DNA from: Anaerobiospirillum sp. NML120449
Lineage (GTDB): Bacteria > Pseudomonadota > Gammaproteobacteria > Enterobacterales > Succinivibrionaceae
DNA length: 57,255 nt
Assembly: GCF_023051105.1 (NCBI RefSeq)
Contig: NZ_JALKIL010000030.1
Coordinates: 1-57,255, forward strand
Direction of reading: 5' to 3'
In this document: positions 18,728 through 30,700 of the stretch, piece after piece
Position numbering within the stretch: position 1 is the first letter of the stretch
Layout of the letters: the number at the start of each line of letters is the position of its first letter
Program-made: the position numbers and the translations under genes
The notes under the pieces: model-generated
Told to the model about the DNA's origin: nothing
Seen by the model: only the letters and a program-made list of their open reading frames with translations
Database searches by the model: none

Positions 18728-21434
18728 GGATAAAAAGCTGATGTATTGTTTGCTTACCATTTACCAGGGCACTCAGTGCATACTGACGAGCCCTGCAGAC
18801 TACCGGTTATCCGGCACAGCAGTCTGAGGCTGGCTGAGTCTGTCTGAGGCCGCAATGCGGACATGTGCAGCCTTGTCAGTGCATGCGCAACTGGGGCAGA
18901 CTCTCCTGAGCCCGTTACTGTCAATCGAGCAGCAGGCTCAGCGACTGTGGGATGTCACAGTCATACTTCCTTACGACACCACATGTGTAGTCTGATTGTC
19001 ATTTCTGCAACAGCAAGGCTGACGGCAGAGGCAAATCATATGAGATCCGGCAGCTTCATACCAGACTGCAGGAAACAGAAACTCGTGTTGATTTGATTAA
19101 GTCAAGGAACATTTAACTTAAGAAGTGCCGGTGCCGCCCAGCGACACCGCCACTATATCCTTGTACTTTTTTGGAGTTGATCAAGTTGAGCAATCAACTC
19201 GATACATATTTTGGCTCATTTACCATATTATTCAAAGCCCTGTTTATGACTTTTTTACAAAATCAGACCAAAAACAGGCAAAAATTAGCACTTTCATAAC
19301 ATTGCCAATTCACAAAATTGGCCACAAAGCCGATATTTATCGTATTTGTTCCCGGTATCATCGTGCAAACAATTTATAAAAAAATTTTCACTTAGCACGC
19401 AGCAAAATGAAGTCACATCACACTGTCACCCTCATATTGACTTAACTAAATCAGTTTTTCCCTGTTATGTTTTCCGCCCCGTCGTATCTGGTCAACGCCC
19501 CTGCCCAAGGCCCTCCAGCCCATCATTACCAGCCCCAATCCCCATACATCGCCAGTACGCCAGTCATGCCTCAAGCAGCACCAGGGGACAGCTGACCGGT
19601 TCATGCAGCAGCCATTAAGCACGACCCTGCACCATATTAGCAAGCGTGACCACGCGACAGAGGCCTTGCAGCCGATTCAACAGCGCGACAGAGCCCTTGC
19701 AGCGGACTCAACAGTGCAACACTGCAACAGCGCAACACGCCAAACTGCAAGGCTCTGACACAGCAAATCAGCTGCATGAGCGTTGCAGATAAAGCCAGCC
19801 TCATGGTCATACTGTCACAGCTGTTCAGGGCCTCTATACTCAGTAACCACGGACTCTCTCACTGCCCTGCAAGTGCAGTTCTTGTCAGCATGACGGGCTA
19901 CAGGCTTAAATTAGTCGTATAAGCTTGCTGACGACCTCTATTGCTCAAGATAAAACAGCACTCTCTACCAGCCCACCTGCCTTCCTGCTTTCCTTCCTGC
20001 CAGCCCTCCTGCCTGCAAGTCAGTAAGCCATAGTGTTTCGTCAATGTTGCTGCATGCTAAAGCGTACTGCAGGGTGTTACAGGCGGCAGCTGGCACTTGC
20101 TCTTTAGTGCAGGCTGCTGCAGGCAGTTGAGACTGAGCCAGGGTACTTTCCTGGCAGCCTTGCCTGCTGCGGTCTGCAGCGGGAGGATACTGTACACTAT
20201 GGCTTTTGCTGTCTGTTTGCAGTAATTGAGGTTCTGTTATTGCTGTTCACAGCATGCTTACCGAGCCTGTCTGTATGACAACGTTTGCATAAATTTTTGC
20301 CGTATGGCAAGTTCCTCCTGGGGCTGGGGAGCATGGTGCCTGTGGTGCCGGTGGTGGAGGGGTGGCTGGTTCCTGCGTGTTTTTTCTGATGCTTTGTCCT
20401 GCTTAAAGTGAAATTTACACATGCTTGATTTCAGGACAATAATTTTGGCCACTCCGGGGGCTGTCGGCATAGCCATGGGTTATGCCTGAAAGTATGTCTT
20501 TATTGAAGAGTTTGCATATATTTTCTTAAGTTCCGGGTCTGGATGGCAAAGTGTGATGCTATCTGTAACCAGATATGCTTTTTCTTCACTGTGTGCACTG
20601 TGTCACCAAATTCATTTTATGCGGCAACAAAGCCTGATCGGATGCAATTTGCAAGCTGTTTTATAGATATGAAGGCTGATAGAATATATCTGTCTTTTTA
20701 TGCGCTGTTAAGCCTGTTATGAAGCGATCTTGTACACCAGATTTCATCCTCTGGTAAAAGATTTTGTATCGACCGTCACAAGATCGGACTAAGCTGAAAA
20801 AAGACAGGTAATTTTTCGACCAGGATCATCTAAAATCATGGTTAGACATAAATAGTGAAATGGTCCCCTGTGCACGCATTTTCATTGGTCAGATGTCTGG
20901 CACTCAGCCACTCCACACGTGAGCACAGTGGGCAACAAGTGCCGTATACCTCAGAGGCAAAGCTCACATGCACTCTTTGCAGCCATTGCATCAAAACTCA
21001 CAACTCTGAGAACAGACAGTGATGTTTATCTTGCGCAACTGAAACTTCCTTATCTGTCATGCCCCATGCCTGATGCCTGCCCGTGGCACTGGCCGGGTTC
21101 AGGCTGTCTTGCCGCCTTGCTGTATGGTGACAGATATTCTTTCTTTCACATGCCCTGGTGACATCAGATCACATGCCGGTAAAACTGCAAAGCTTACTGA
21201 AGTTACGACACTGATGCTGCAAATGTGACTGTACGCCTTTATCTGTTGAGAGGCGGCCAGCTCTGCCCGAACAGACATCTGAGTATCAACTTCGTCAATC
21301 ACCGTTGTACCTGACCTACAAAAGGAACTTTTTGCGTGTCTTAGCCCGCGCCTGCATAACCACTCACTTTTTTGCTCTCTGCTTTTGAATTTTACCGTTA
21401 CTGCGTTGCCTGGATATCACCGCTTTACGGACAT

Positions 21435-21481
21435 GCTGCCCTGAGCACAGCTGTCCCGTAACCGGCTGTGCTCAGGGCAGC
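21435..21481 (+). promoter_or_regulatory. long perfect hairpin upstream of the diguanylate cyclase gene
   Basis: A 17-bp perfect inverted repeat (GCTGCCCTGAGCACAGC and its complement) with a 13-base loop and no T-run, about 125 bp before the GTG start. It may be an attenuator, an RNA-stabilising structure or a terminator needing Rho. Confidence 0.5.
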
Positions 21482-21607
21482 AGTTTCAAGCCTTATCCCC
21501 GGCACAGGGCCTTATCCGGAGCCTGTGCCTGAGCGCCCAGGCTCCATGCCGGCTGCGCCAAAGTGCAGTTAACCAGACTGCGCAAGTATTTTTGCAGGAT
21601 AAAGATC

Positions 21608-24600
21608 GTGTTACCAAAGGATCAGCCAAGCCAGCAACAGACCGCCTCTGAGCAAAAGCTTCACAGCACAGCTCAGGACGGCTCTGCCGCCTCCCCTGAT
21701 ACTACCGTTGTCTGCCCTTCATCAGAGCAGCGCCAGTCCGCCTCATGCCCGGCAGCTGAGCATGCCACTGACGGCACAGCTGCAGGCCAAGGCAATGGCA
21801 ATGGCGAGCGCAATGGCAACGGCGACACCACCTGCAGTGACAGCACAGGCAACGCAGGTGGCGCTGCTGGTGACGCAGCCGGCAAGGCTGATGAGGCAGC
21901 AGGTGGTGCTGGTGATTCTGATGATGCTGATGGCAGTGCGGGCGGAGCACGGGGCAGCTGCCACAGTGGCCATGCCTCCTTTGATCCTGTGCTCAAGCGC
22001 GATTCTTTCAGCCAGTGGTTCTGTGTAGGTGCTCAGACCTGCCAGCATGAGTGCCTCTATGGCGACGGCCAGGTAAGCCCGGTGCTCAACTGTATGCGCC
22101 GCAATCATCTGCTGGCCTCAGAAATTCTCAATGGTGCGGCTGACACCCATGCCCTCAATCTCTCTGCCAAGACTTTCCTGCCTCCTACCACCATAGCCGA
22201 GCTCAAGCAGGCTGCCATGGTGGCCTACGAATGGGCCCGTCAGATGGGCAATTACGGCAGTGGCTGTGCCGTTGACGAGGACAGCGGCACTGGCCGCAGC
22301 TATCAGCAAAGATGCTACAGCTGTTCAAGCCTGCCATCATGCTCCCGTGGTCAGAGAATCATGGCCGATCGCCCGGATGACGACGATCTCTGGTCTGCCA
22401 TGCAAACCATTCCTTTTGCCCCTAAAAACACTTCATCCATCAGCTCCGATACCCGGCTGCACATATCGGATCCTGCTGTGACCGTAACCGGCATTCCTCA
22501 TGAAGCTCATGTTCAGGACAGCTCCAGGGGCTCTGAATCTGGCGGAAATGTCGGCGTATCTGCAAACTCAGCATCCGGCGTTACCGGAGCTGCCAGCGCT
22601 GCCGACAGCGCTGCCATGGGCAGGCCAGGCAGTGCCCGGGCAGGTGGCGGCACTCAGGCGGCTGCCCTTACTGATGCCCAGGGGACTGTTATCCACAGCT
22701 CCCCTGCTATTGCTCAGGTCATCAGTCAGATGCCTCCTGAGGAGTTCATCAGAATTTCTACCTGCTCGCTGTCATCACGTGCTGCCGGTATTACTGACAG
22801 TATGACATCCCGTCCGACTGCCGGCAGTGATGCTGACGGCCTTGAGCACTGCCGCTGTGGCAATATCGGCATTCGCTGCGCTCCTGAATCTTACAGCAGC
22901 CGTGAGGCAGCCTGCGTAAGCGGTGCAGCTGCCTCCTCACGCACAGTAGCAGCTTCAGAAGCTGCCCGTGACGCTGCTGCAGCAGTAGCTGCTGCAGGTG
23001 GTGCCTGTGAAGAGGATTTATCCTGCAGCTCAGGCTGGGACAGCCGCGCCAGCGACCGCTGGCAGGCCGGCGGCACCACTGATGGCGCCGGTGACGGCTC
23101 TGGCGCCACAGGTGCTACAGGCGGCGCTGCAACAGGCGCAGCTGATGGCGTGGCCGGTACTCTTTCTGAGCTGGCCGGTGCTTCCGCAGCTGCGGCTGTG
23201 CACAGCGCTGCCATGGCCCGCCGCAGTGCCCATCTGCACAGGCGCGTATCCCCGCTGCGTGTCAGCGCCCGCGCCCGTGATCATGTGGTACGTCAGTCAG
23301 AATACAGCGCCTGGCCAGGTGTTCAAGAGCTGCCTGGCTGGCATGACCGTGGCCTGCATGGCAGCAGCGGCACGGCCGGCAATGGCGCTCATGGCAGTGA
23401 GCGTCACCAGAGCCCGCTGGGCGGCCGTCGTACCCGCGTGTCCAATATAGACTTTGAGCCTCATGATTTTATGGGCCTGCTCTCCAGTGAGGAAAGAGCC
23501 GGTATTGATAAGAGCAATAAGGGACTGATTCCTGATCCTGAGAGTCAGCAGCTGGCTTCAGCCCTGCACTATCTGCAGCTCAGTCAGGCCATCAAGATTA
23601 CCGAGCAGCTCACCGCCCGCTCCACCTTCAGTTTCAACATACCGGCCCGCAGCCCTCAGACCATGGATGCGCTCAAAAACGGCGCTGCCAATGAAAGCCG
23701 CAGCCAGGCCGCCCCGGCCCATGGCGCAGGCGCCAACGGTGCCACCGCAGGTGCCACCAGTGGCGGCACTGATGGCAGTGCCGGCAGCGATGCTGGCGTG
23801 GGTCAGTCAGGTCACAGCCATGACATGCAGGGTCAGTTCAGACCTGGTGCTGTAAGAACCATGGGCCAGAATGACCACCCGGACTACGTCCCTGCGTACA
23901 CAGGTGATGACAGCTATCAGAGCCGCCTGATGGCCGCCAAAGCTATCTGGGAGGCTGCCGCCCCGCCACAGGCCCGCAAGGACAGCACCACCGGCGCTGC
24001 CTGCTCTGCCGCTGCTGATACTGGCGCTGATGCCGGCGCAGCTTCAGGCTCATCAGGCCAGGCAGGCGCCGGTGCGGCCGGTGTACCGGCCGGAGCCGGG
24101 GGTGGCGCTCATGCGGCCGGTTTTGCTCATGAGCTCTTTGACAAAGATGCCGCCCTGAAGCATGCCAGTGAGTTTGACAGCCGTGCCGAAGAACTAAACG
24201 CCCAGCGCTACATTCTTCAGCATGAAAAGAACAGAGCTGTACTGGATCGCTATACCTGGTCAGATGACCACAGCCGTCCTCATATTGACTCTGCCAATGG
24301 CAATGGCTCTTCACTCTTTAACAGTAGTACTGATGCCCCGCAGGCGGCTCTGTCCGAGACTATTTTTGGCAGCCGTGCACACACCCGTGCCCAGATGAAT
24401 GTACTGCTGCGCTCCGAGCCAGGCCTTGCCCCGGTCGTACCAGCAGCCGGTGCCCCTGCCGATGCCGCCGCTGCGGCTGCGAGTGCGGCTGCGACTGCAG
24501 CAGCTGCTGACGCCCCGGCCGGTGTTCCTGGCGGAGCCGGCGCAAGCGGCGGTACATGCGGCACTGTGCCTGACAGCCAGGGTTTTGGTTCCTTGCATTC

Positions 24601-26464
24601 CAGCAGCCTTGAGGGCATGGGCGAGGCCGTCTTTGACCGCCTGAGAAGCATTAACGCCACCGCCCGCGCCGGCAGTGACGCCGCAGCTGGTGACTCAGGT
24701 GCCCCAGGTGCCGGCGCGGCTGGTGTCTCTGGTGCCCCAGGTGCCGCCGGTGCCATTGCCGCGGGCACTGTAGCAGCTGCAGGGGCCGGTGTGGGTGCTG
24801 AGGTCCCCGGTGAGGCCATGGCTGGCTCGGAGCTGGAGCTCAGTGGCAGCGACAGTGAAAATCAGCTGCGTCAGAATCTGCTTAATCTTGAGCACTCCAT
24901 ACATGTGCTGATGAGCCTGATTGGCTGTGGTGTTTATATCCAGGCCATTGGTGCTGACTGTCAGCGTCATCTGCTGTGGGGCAACAAGGGCTTTTATGAC
25001 ATCACAGGCTATGATCCGGCCTTCCTTATGGGCCTTGAGGGAGCTGAATTTGCCAGCAAGATCCTCCACCCTGATGATGTTGAGCAGTACTTCAGCACTT
25101 TCTCTCAGACCGGTGACAACTGTCAGAGCGTCAGCCTTGAGTACCGTATCCGTCATGGCCGCACAGGTGAGTACATCTGGCTTGAGGTCAAGTCAGCCTT
25201 CCTTGGTATTGCCGGAGACAAGGGCCTGTACATGGGCATGATCACCGACATTACCGAGCAGAAGCTGCTCAACGACCGTATGGCCCGCTGGATACGCAAA
25301 AACGAGCTGCTGGCCGAGGCCTGTCAGGAAATGATTTTTGAATATGATCAGGACGATGATGTACTCGAGCGCTTTGGCAATTATCAGATTTATGTACCGG
25401 CCCGTGAGTCCATTCAGCCTCAGTTCCTCAACTATCTGAGTCAGCAGGACTATATGCATCCTGAAGACCGTGATCTCTTTGAGGGTATTTTCTCCGACCG
25501 CTCCCTGCGTGACGGTCATACCCGACGCACGGTCAAATTCAGAATGAAGCCTCAGGGTGTTGAAGAGTTTCAGTGGCACGAGCTTTCCGTAATCGGCTAT
25601 ACCGCTCAGAGTACCGGCCATACCATGCTCATTGGCAAACTGTACTCCATTCATGAGTATGAGATGAAAATTGCCGATCTCAATCATGAAAACATGCTTG
25701 ATCCTATGACCAGGCTGCTCAACAAGAGCAGTATGGAGCAGCAGGTAGCACAGACCCTGCTCGAGCATCCATTTGAGCATCATGCCGTACTGATGATCGA
25801 CATCGACGACTTCAAAAAGGTCAACGATACTCATGGCCATGCCTTTGGTGATGAAGTCATCATGATGATTGCCGAGTGCCTGAAAAATGCTTTCCGCAGC
25901 AGTGATCTGGTAGGACGCATGGGTGGTGACGAGTTTATGGTCATGCTCAAGAATGTCACTGTGGAGCAGGCTTCAGCTCTTGCCTGTCTGTACCATGAAA
26001 TCATTCAGGAGGAGTGTCTCAAGCTCTCCATTCCATATCCGGTATCAAGCTCAGTAGGTATTGCCTTTGCCCCTGAGCATGGCAAGAACTACGCTGAGAT
26101 TTACCACAGTGCCGACTGCGCCTTATACGAGGTCAAGCAGTTAAAGAAGGGCCAGATTGCCCTCTTTGACTTCACCAGTCCGCTGCCAATGATCACCAGG
26201 CCGGCTACCCGCTCTCTTGGTAATTATGAAGAGCGTGTTGCCCGTCTGACCGCCCGCATGGAAAAGCAGCACCGCGCCTGGCTGCAGGCGCGTGCCGAAA
26301 AGGCCGCCCACGAAGAGCGTGCCGCCGCTCTGGCAAGCGGCCAGGCCCTGCCCGCCACCGACAGCACGGCCACGGCCCCGTCCCAGGCTTCAGACTCCAG
26401 CTCAGAGCAGGCGGCGCCCGCCCCGGCCACACACGCCGACGGTGAACACGCCATCGAGGCCTGA
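21608..26464 (+). CDS. PAS-GGDEF diguanylate cyclase with a giant N-terminal low-complexity region
   Basis: Makes c-di-GMP from two GTP. The protein has 1618 residues. About the first 1085 are low complexity, rich in Ala, Gly, Ser and Asp, with scattered Cys- and His-containing islands. Then come a PAS domain (about 1095-1215, WGNKGFYDITGYDP), a second PAS-like region (about 1225-1345) and a GGDEF domain (about 1350-1510). The active-site motif RMGGDEF is intact at about 1437-1443, and the inhibitory I-site RSSD stands exactly five residues before it, so product feedback is expected. The C-terminal 100 residues are Ala-rich. No signal peptide or membrane segment is seen. I chose the GTG at 21608 because AGGA lies about eight bases upstream; the GTG at 21563 has no site. 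It is transcribed alone. Confidence 0.92.
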   Translation: MLPKDQPSQQQTASEQKLHSTAQDGSAASPDTTVVCPSSEQRQSASCPAAEHATDGTAAGQGNGNGERNGNGDTTCSDSTGNAGGAAGDAAGKADEAAGGAGDSDDADGSAGGARGSCHSGHASFDPVLKRDSFSQWFCVGAQTCQHECLYGDGQVSPVLNCMRRNHLLASEILNGAADTHALNLSAKTFLPPTTIAELKQAAMVAYEWARQMGNYGSGCAVDEDSGTGRSYQQRCYSCSSLPSCSRGQRIMADRPDDDDLWSAMQTIPFAPKNTSSISSDTRLHISDPAVTVTGIPHEAHVQDSSRGSESGGNVGVSANSASGVTGAASAADSAAMGRPGSARAGGGTQAAALTDAQGTVIHSSPAIAQVISQMPPEEFIRISTCSLSSRAAGITDSMTSRPTAGSDADGLEHCRCGNIGIRCAPESYSSREAACVSGAAASSRTVAASEAARDAAAAVAAAGGACEEDLSCSSGWDSRASDRWQAGGTTDGAGDGSGATGATGGAATGAADGVAGTLSELAGASAAAAVHSAAMARRSAHLHRRVSPLRVSARARDHVVRQSEYSAWPGVQELPGWHDRGLHGSSGTAGNGAHGSERHQSPLGGRRTRVSNIDFEPHDFMGLLSSEERAGIDKSNKGLIPDPESQQLASALHYLQLSQAIKITEQLTARSTFSFNIPARSPQTMDALKNGAANESRSQAAPAHGAGANGATAGATSGGTDGSAGSDAGVGQSGHSHDMQGQFRPGAVRTMGQNDHPDYVPAYTGDDSYQSRLMAAKAIWEAAAPPQARKDSTTGAACSAAADTGADAGAASGSSGQAGAGAAGVPAGAGGGAHAAGFAHELFDKDAALKHASEFDSRAEELNAQRYILQHEKNRAVLDRYTWSDDHSRPHIDSANGNGSSLFNSSTDAPQAALSETIFGSRAHTRAQMNVLLRSEPGLAPVVPAAGAPADAAAAAASAAATAAAADAPAGVPGGAGASGGTCGTVPDSQGFGSLHSSSLEGMGEAVFDRLRSINATARAGSDAAAGDSGAPGAGAAGVSGAPGAAGAIAAGTVAAAGAGVGAEVPGEAMAGSELELSGSDSENQLRQNLLNLEHSIHVLMSLIGCGVYIQAIGADCQRHLLWGNKGFYDITGYDPAFLMGLEGAEFASKILHPDDVEQYFSTFSQTGDNCQSVSLEYRIRHGRTGEYIWLEVKSAFLGIAGDKGLYMGMITDITEQKLLNDRMARWIRKNELLAEACQEMIFEYDQDDDVLERFGNYQIYVPARESIQPQFLNYLSQQDYMHPEDRDLFEGIFSDRSLRDGHTRRTVKFRMKPQGVEEFQWHELSVIGYTAQSTGHTMLIGKLYSIHEYEMKIADLNHENMLDPMTRLLNKSSMEQQVAQTLLEHPFEHHAVLMIDIDDFKKVNDTHGHAFGDEVIMMIAECLKNAFRSSDLVGRMGGDEFMVMLKNVTVEQASALACLYHEIIQEECLKLSIPYPVSSSVGIAFAPEHGKNYAEIYHSADCALYEVKQLKKGQIALFDFTSPLPMITRPATRSLGNYEERVARLTARMEKQHRAWLQARAEKAAHEERAAALASGQALPATDSTATAPSQASDSSSEQAAPAPATHADGEHAIEA

Positions 26465-27798
26465 GGAGCCTGACCGCCACGGCACGGCACTGCGCGGCAC
26501 TAAGCCGCCTCCAGGCCAGCAGACCCGCAGGCCTGCCTGACAGCCAGAGGGCCCAGTCAGGACAGGCAGTCAACTAAAACCTGACAGAGAGCAAATACTG
26601 TTTTGCTTTCAGTCAGGTTTTTGCTTTTCAGGCCCTGAACACTCTATCACTCTGGCTACCACTGTCCTGATAACTCTGCTTACCCCAAATTATGGATACT
26701 GTATCTGCAAGAGCTGCGTGCGTATTGTCCTCATCCCCTGGTCACTCATAATAACCATGCCTCATGGCCCGCAGCATAACCCACGTCCGCCACAGGGAAA
26801 GGCCCTGCGGCTCAGGCAGCACAGACAACCGCTCCGTACCACTGACTCTTACTATAATGTTTTGTAGAGTGCTTGACAAAACCAGTACCCCCCATATGGT
26901 ATGGCCTTTTACCATGAGGGCATACTGTGCACACCAGGCATAAACTGCAGGTCTGAACCGCTCTGACAGCACAACAGTCATGGTGACATCGTGTCCATGC
27001 GACCGGGGCATACTGTGCGCTAAAGGCAGTAATGCAAACATGAGCGCTGTCGAGGATGCCTTGAGGGCAGCTGTCATGGCTGCATGGAGGGCTGCTGGCC
27101 CTGCATCCTCAGGCAAAGTGACTTTAAGTATACTTGCAGCTGTCCGCGACAGTGTGCGGCCTGCCCTGCAGCTGCGCCTTTACCCGCCTGTTTTCCTTTA
27201 CCGCGCGCGCCCGCACGTTTTAATATGAGCTGCAATTGCACAATGCTATCCTCCCGTGCCGGGCGCAGACTGCGTTCTGGCACTGCCATTGTGGGCACTG
27301 CCTGTATGGCAGAGGCTGCCTTACGGAGGGCGTAAGACCAGCATGTCCTGGTCTGACTGCTGGTGCATATGGCCTCTGGGGCGGCAGCAGCGTGCCGGTG
27401 AGCCATGGCCCGGTCAGGGTTGCATCTCTTAAAGATATCCCTTGCATCATGACAGCTGCATCATTTAACATGGATTAAATGTAAGGGGAGCATAACTGGA
27501 TATTTTGAGATTATGACCCCCTTAATCTCACGGGATCGCCATACTCCCGGCCTGTCAAACTGTGCCGGGAGCAAGGTAACAGTATGAGATAACAGTAACG
27601 CTGCCCTGCAGTGAGTCCTTACCTTAAGCACAGGTCATTACGTCCCTCAGGGATATTGTGACCCTGCCTGTGGAGAACCTGCCCATTGCGGCTGACCTCC
27701 ACTGCAGACAGGTAACCATGCAACAGCACTCAAACAGACATTTTCAGCAGCGGGCGGCTTTAATAGCCGCCCTGTAAGCTGCATACCAGGAGCAGGCT
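26465..27798. other. gap between the diguanylate cyclase and the TraI_2-like gene
   Basis: About 1.3 kb. It holds the terminator at 26577-26622 and a small hairpin GAGATTA/TTAATCTC at about 27513-27534. No convincing gene on either strand. Confidence 0.6.
26577..26622. terminator. bidirectional terminator after the diguanylate cyclase gene
   Basis: AAAACCTGAC/GTCAGGTTTTT outer stem with an inner AGCAAA/TTTGCT stem, flanked by A and T runs on the two sides. Confidence 0.85.
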
Positions 27799-30700
27799 AT
27801 GAACAGCCTTTGGTCGCGTTTTTCCCGCCTTTTTTCCCCTCACAAAAATCATGGGCCCTTAAATGCTCAGGAGATGTCATATGCCCCTGACTGCCCTGAC
27901 ATCCCTTATGGCTCTGGCACCCCTTATGGCCATGACACGCCTGATGGCTCTGGCCCTGATGCCCTCTCAGGCACAGACGGCAGCATGCCTTGCCCTGAAA
28001 TGCACTGCGGACAAATGCGCCCTGAGGCGCAGGCAGCTTCAGATCAGGCTCAATGGCCTCACGCTGCCTGCCCGAGCGGGCCAGAGCCCCATGGTCCGGC
28101 CGGCTCTGTTATCACTGACAATGCTGCCGCCCGTGACCATGGTGCAGCCTGTAGCCATGCTGGCGAATTTGGCTATGGCGCAGCCCGTGGTAATGGCGCC
28201 TTCAGTGGTCATGGCGCAGCCTGTGGCCATGAAGCAGCCTGTGGCCATGAAGCCAGGTTGCAATGCTGTACAAGGGAGCCTGAGTGCTCTGATGACTGTG
28301 CCAGTAATGCCTCTAACAGCGCTGCATGGGACTATGCAGGGTTTGATGTTAATGGCCGTTCCTGTCATAACAGCCAAGGCACAGACAGTTATCAGGCTTG
28401 TGGCACTGGCAGCCGTCCTGCTCCTGACAGCCATGATGCCTCTGCCAGTCGCACTGATTCTTTTGGCGCCCCTCATGCTGGCGACCAGACTCATGTCCAT
28501 GGAGCTGCTGACCTATTGGCCAGTGACAGTTCCTGTAACGCTCCTGACTGTGCAGGTAACGGCTCTGTGACAGGCACCAGCCATTACAGCTCTGCTAAAG
28601 GCTGCCCGGGCAGCAGCGTTCGATCCCGGGCCTTGCCTTTCCGTGAGGGAGCTTACAGGGTGCGGCCGACCGCTTTGGCGGGAGCGTATCCTGTTACCAT
28701 GGAGGGCATTTGCGACCGTACAGACAGCCCACGCACTGCCAGTGGCTGGCCAGTTGAGCTGAGCGCCTTTGATCCTTTAATGCCTCCGGTTAAGAGCACC
28801 TTCTACAAGTGGAACCCGCAGTCCTTCCATGCCCTGTATGCACCGCCCCGCTTTGCTGTCTCACTAAAGCACAGCTCCGAGCCTGACAGCTCAGCTGGGC
28901 ACACCATGGCCATCCCAACTGGCAAACGCATACCCCGCCTGTCACTGAAAAAGCTCCGTCCCAATGACGCCGCCTCCCGCATCAAAAATGCCGGCCTCAT
29001 GGCCTGTGCCCGGAATAATGATCAGCTCGAGCCAGGTGATCAGCTCACTGATAAGCTCAATCAGCTCGAGCCAGGTGATCAGTTCACTGCTAAGCTCAAT
29101 CAGCTCGGATCAGCTCCCTGCAGCGCTGACAGACACAGCGCGCATCCGGCCACGCCGTCGATAATCGCAATCGACCAGCTTTCAGCTGAACACACCACCA
29201 GCACACCGGAGCTACCCCCAGATAACAGGCTTAATATTACTCAGGGCAGCTCCAGTGCCGACAGCACCTCTGTAACTTCCGATCAGCTCATGCCCGGGGC
29301 AGCCCCAGGAGCCGGGAAGCTGTCCGTACCACCGCATGCTGCTGCACATGGTGCTGACAGTGTCGCGCATGCCAGGTCCTCTACAGGCTCTGCTGCCAGG
29401 TCCAGTGCTGGCCCCGCCCCTGAATGCAGGTCCATAGCAGACTCCAAGTACGCTTCCGCTACTGCCCATACGGCTGACTCACTGTCTGAGGGCAGTGATG
29501 ACACTCTTTCTGAGGGCAGTGCTGACGAGCTTTATGATCCCCACGCTGACGCCCTTTGTGCCTCCTGCGCCGGCTCTATGTCCGGTAAAGGCCCTCATGG
29601 CGGCTCTGGAAGATCCTCTGATGTCCGGTGCATGGCAGGAACGGCTTCCCTGTCAGGTGAAGTAGTCAGACCGCAGGGCACCAGCACAGCTAATGGCCAC
29701 CAGGAGGCTCAGGCATGTGACTGTGGAGCCCATGGCGTTCAGCCTGGCTCTGCAGCTGCAACCGGCGTCAGCACTGGCTCATGGCCAGGGGCGGGCGCTG
29801 ACGCGACAGCTGCCGTGACCGGGTGCGGGGCGGCGGCGGCCATGGCCTTAAGGCCGGGCATGAACAGCACGGCCGATGACGAGGACATACTGCATTACAG
29901 TATGAGAGCCAGCAATTCTGAAAACCTGCAGGTCAGCCGCAGAGGCATACACCGCTATCGAGTTCTGAGCACACAGAGCATGATGGATATCATCAACTCT
30001 GAGGTCATGCTCATTAAAAGACTGATGCAGACTACTGAGGAGGAAAACAGGCGCTTTATCGATCCCATGGTCAGAGCCATGGTAGAAATTGGCTCGAGCA
30101 TGCCCAATTCAGCCTGGTATCACTGCGCCATGTTTATGGGCATAGTGCAGCACAGCGTTAATGTGGCTCTGTACAGTGTCAGTTACTATGCCTGGCGTCT
30201 GCGCGCCTCAACTTTAATGGCCCCTGAATATGCCTCAGGCAGGCTGCGCAGTCCCTTTGTATATCCTCAAGCACGACGCCGGGCCATTATCGACTCCAAG
30301 GCACGTCTGTACGCTGCTCTGCTCACCCGTTTGCCTGAGGAGCAGGCTGTTGAGGCCCTGCCACAGCTGGCCCGCACCTGCACCTGCCCTGTGCCCCACC
30401 ATGAGAACTGTGAGCACTGGCAGGACGGCACCTTCATTGCCCGGGCCCTGCAGGCAGGTCTGTCGGCCGCCGCCCGTGGTCTGTCTCTAAAACAGCCAGA
30501 GCAGGCCATTCTGTCTGTAATCTCCTCATCAGCCCTGTCAGCCCGTAACCAGGTTCGCCTGCGTCACCAGCTCGCAGCCGGCTCACAGCGCCACCCATAC
30601 CGTGCCCCTACTCCAGTCTCAGGCTCTGGTGCTGCCCCTTTCCCGGGCGCCGCCTCAGGCCCAGCAGCAGGCGCTGCCCCTGCCCCTGGCAGGGGCACAG

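Larger units (their letters stand above)
18467..21607. other. 3.1-kb gap before the diguanylate cyclase gene
   Basis: No recognisable protein gene. It holds the structured minus-strand RNA candidate (18573-18727), an AT-rich stretch (about 19140-19420), many gcaacagc-type short repeats (about 19650-19760) and a long perfect hairpin (21435-21481). Confidence 0.55.

Noticed and set aside
21673..25840. Long minus-strand ORFs opposite the diguanylate cyclase gene
   Set aside because: They mirror the Ala/Gly-rich or conserved catalytic codons of the + strand gene and lack starts and family motifs.
27863..28570. A 235-codon hydrophobic ORF inside the TraI_2-like gene
   Set aside because: It is a shadow in another frame of the low-complexity region, whose GC-rich repeats keep several frames open. 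It has no start signal of its own.
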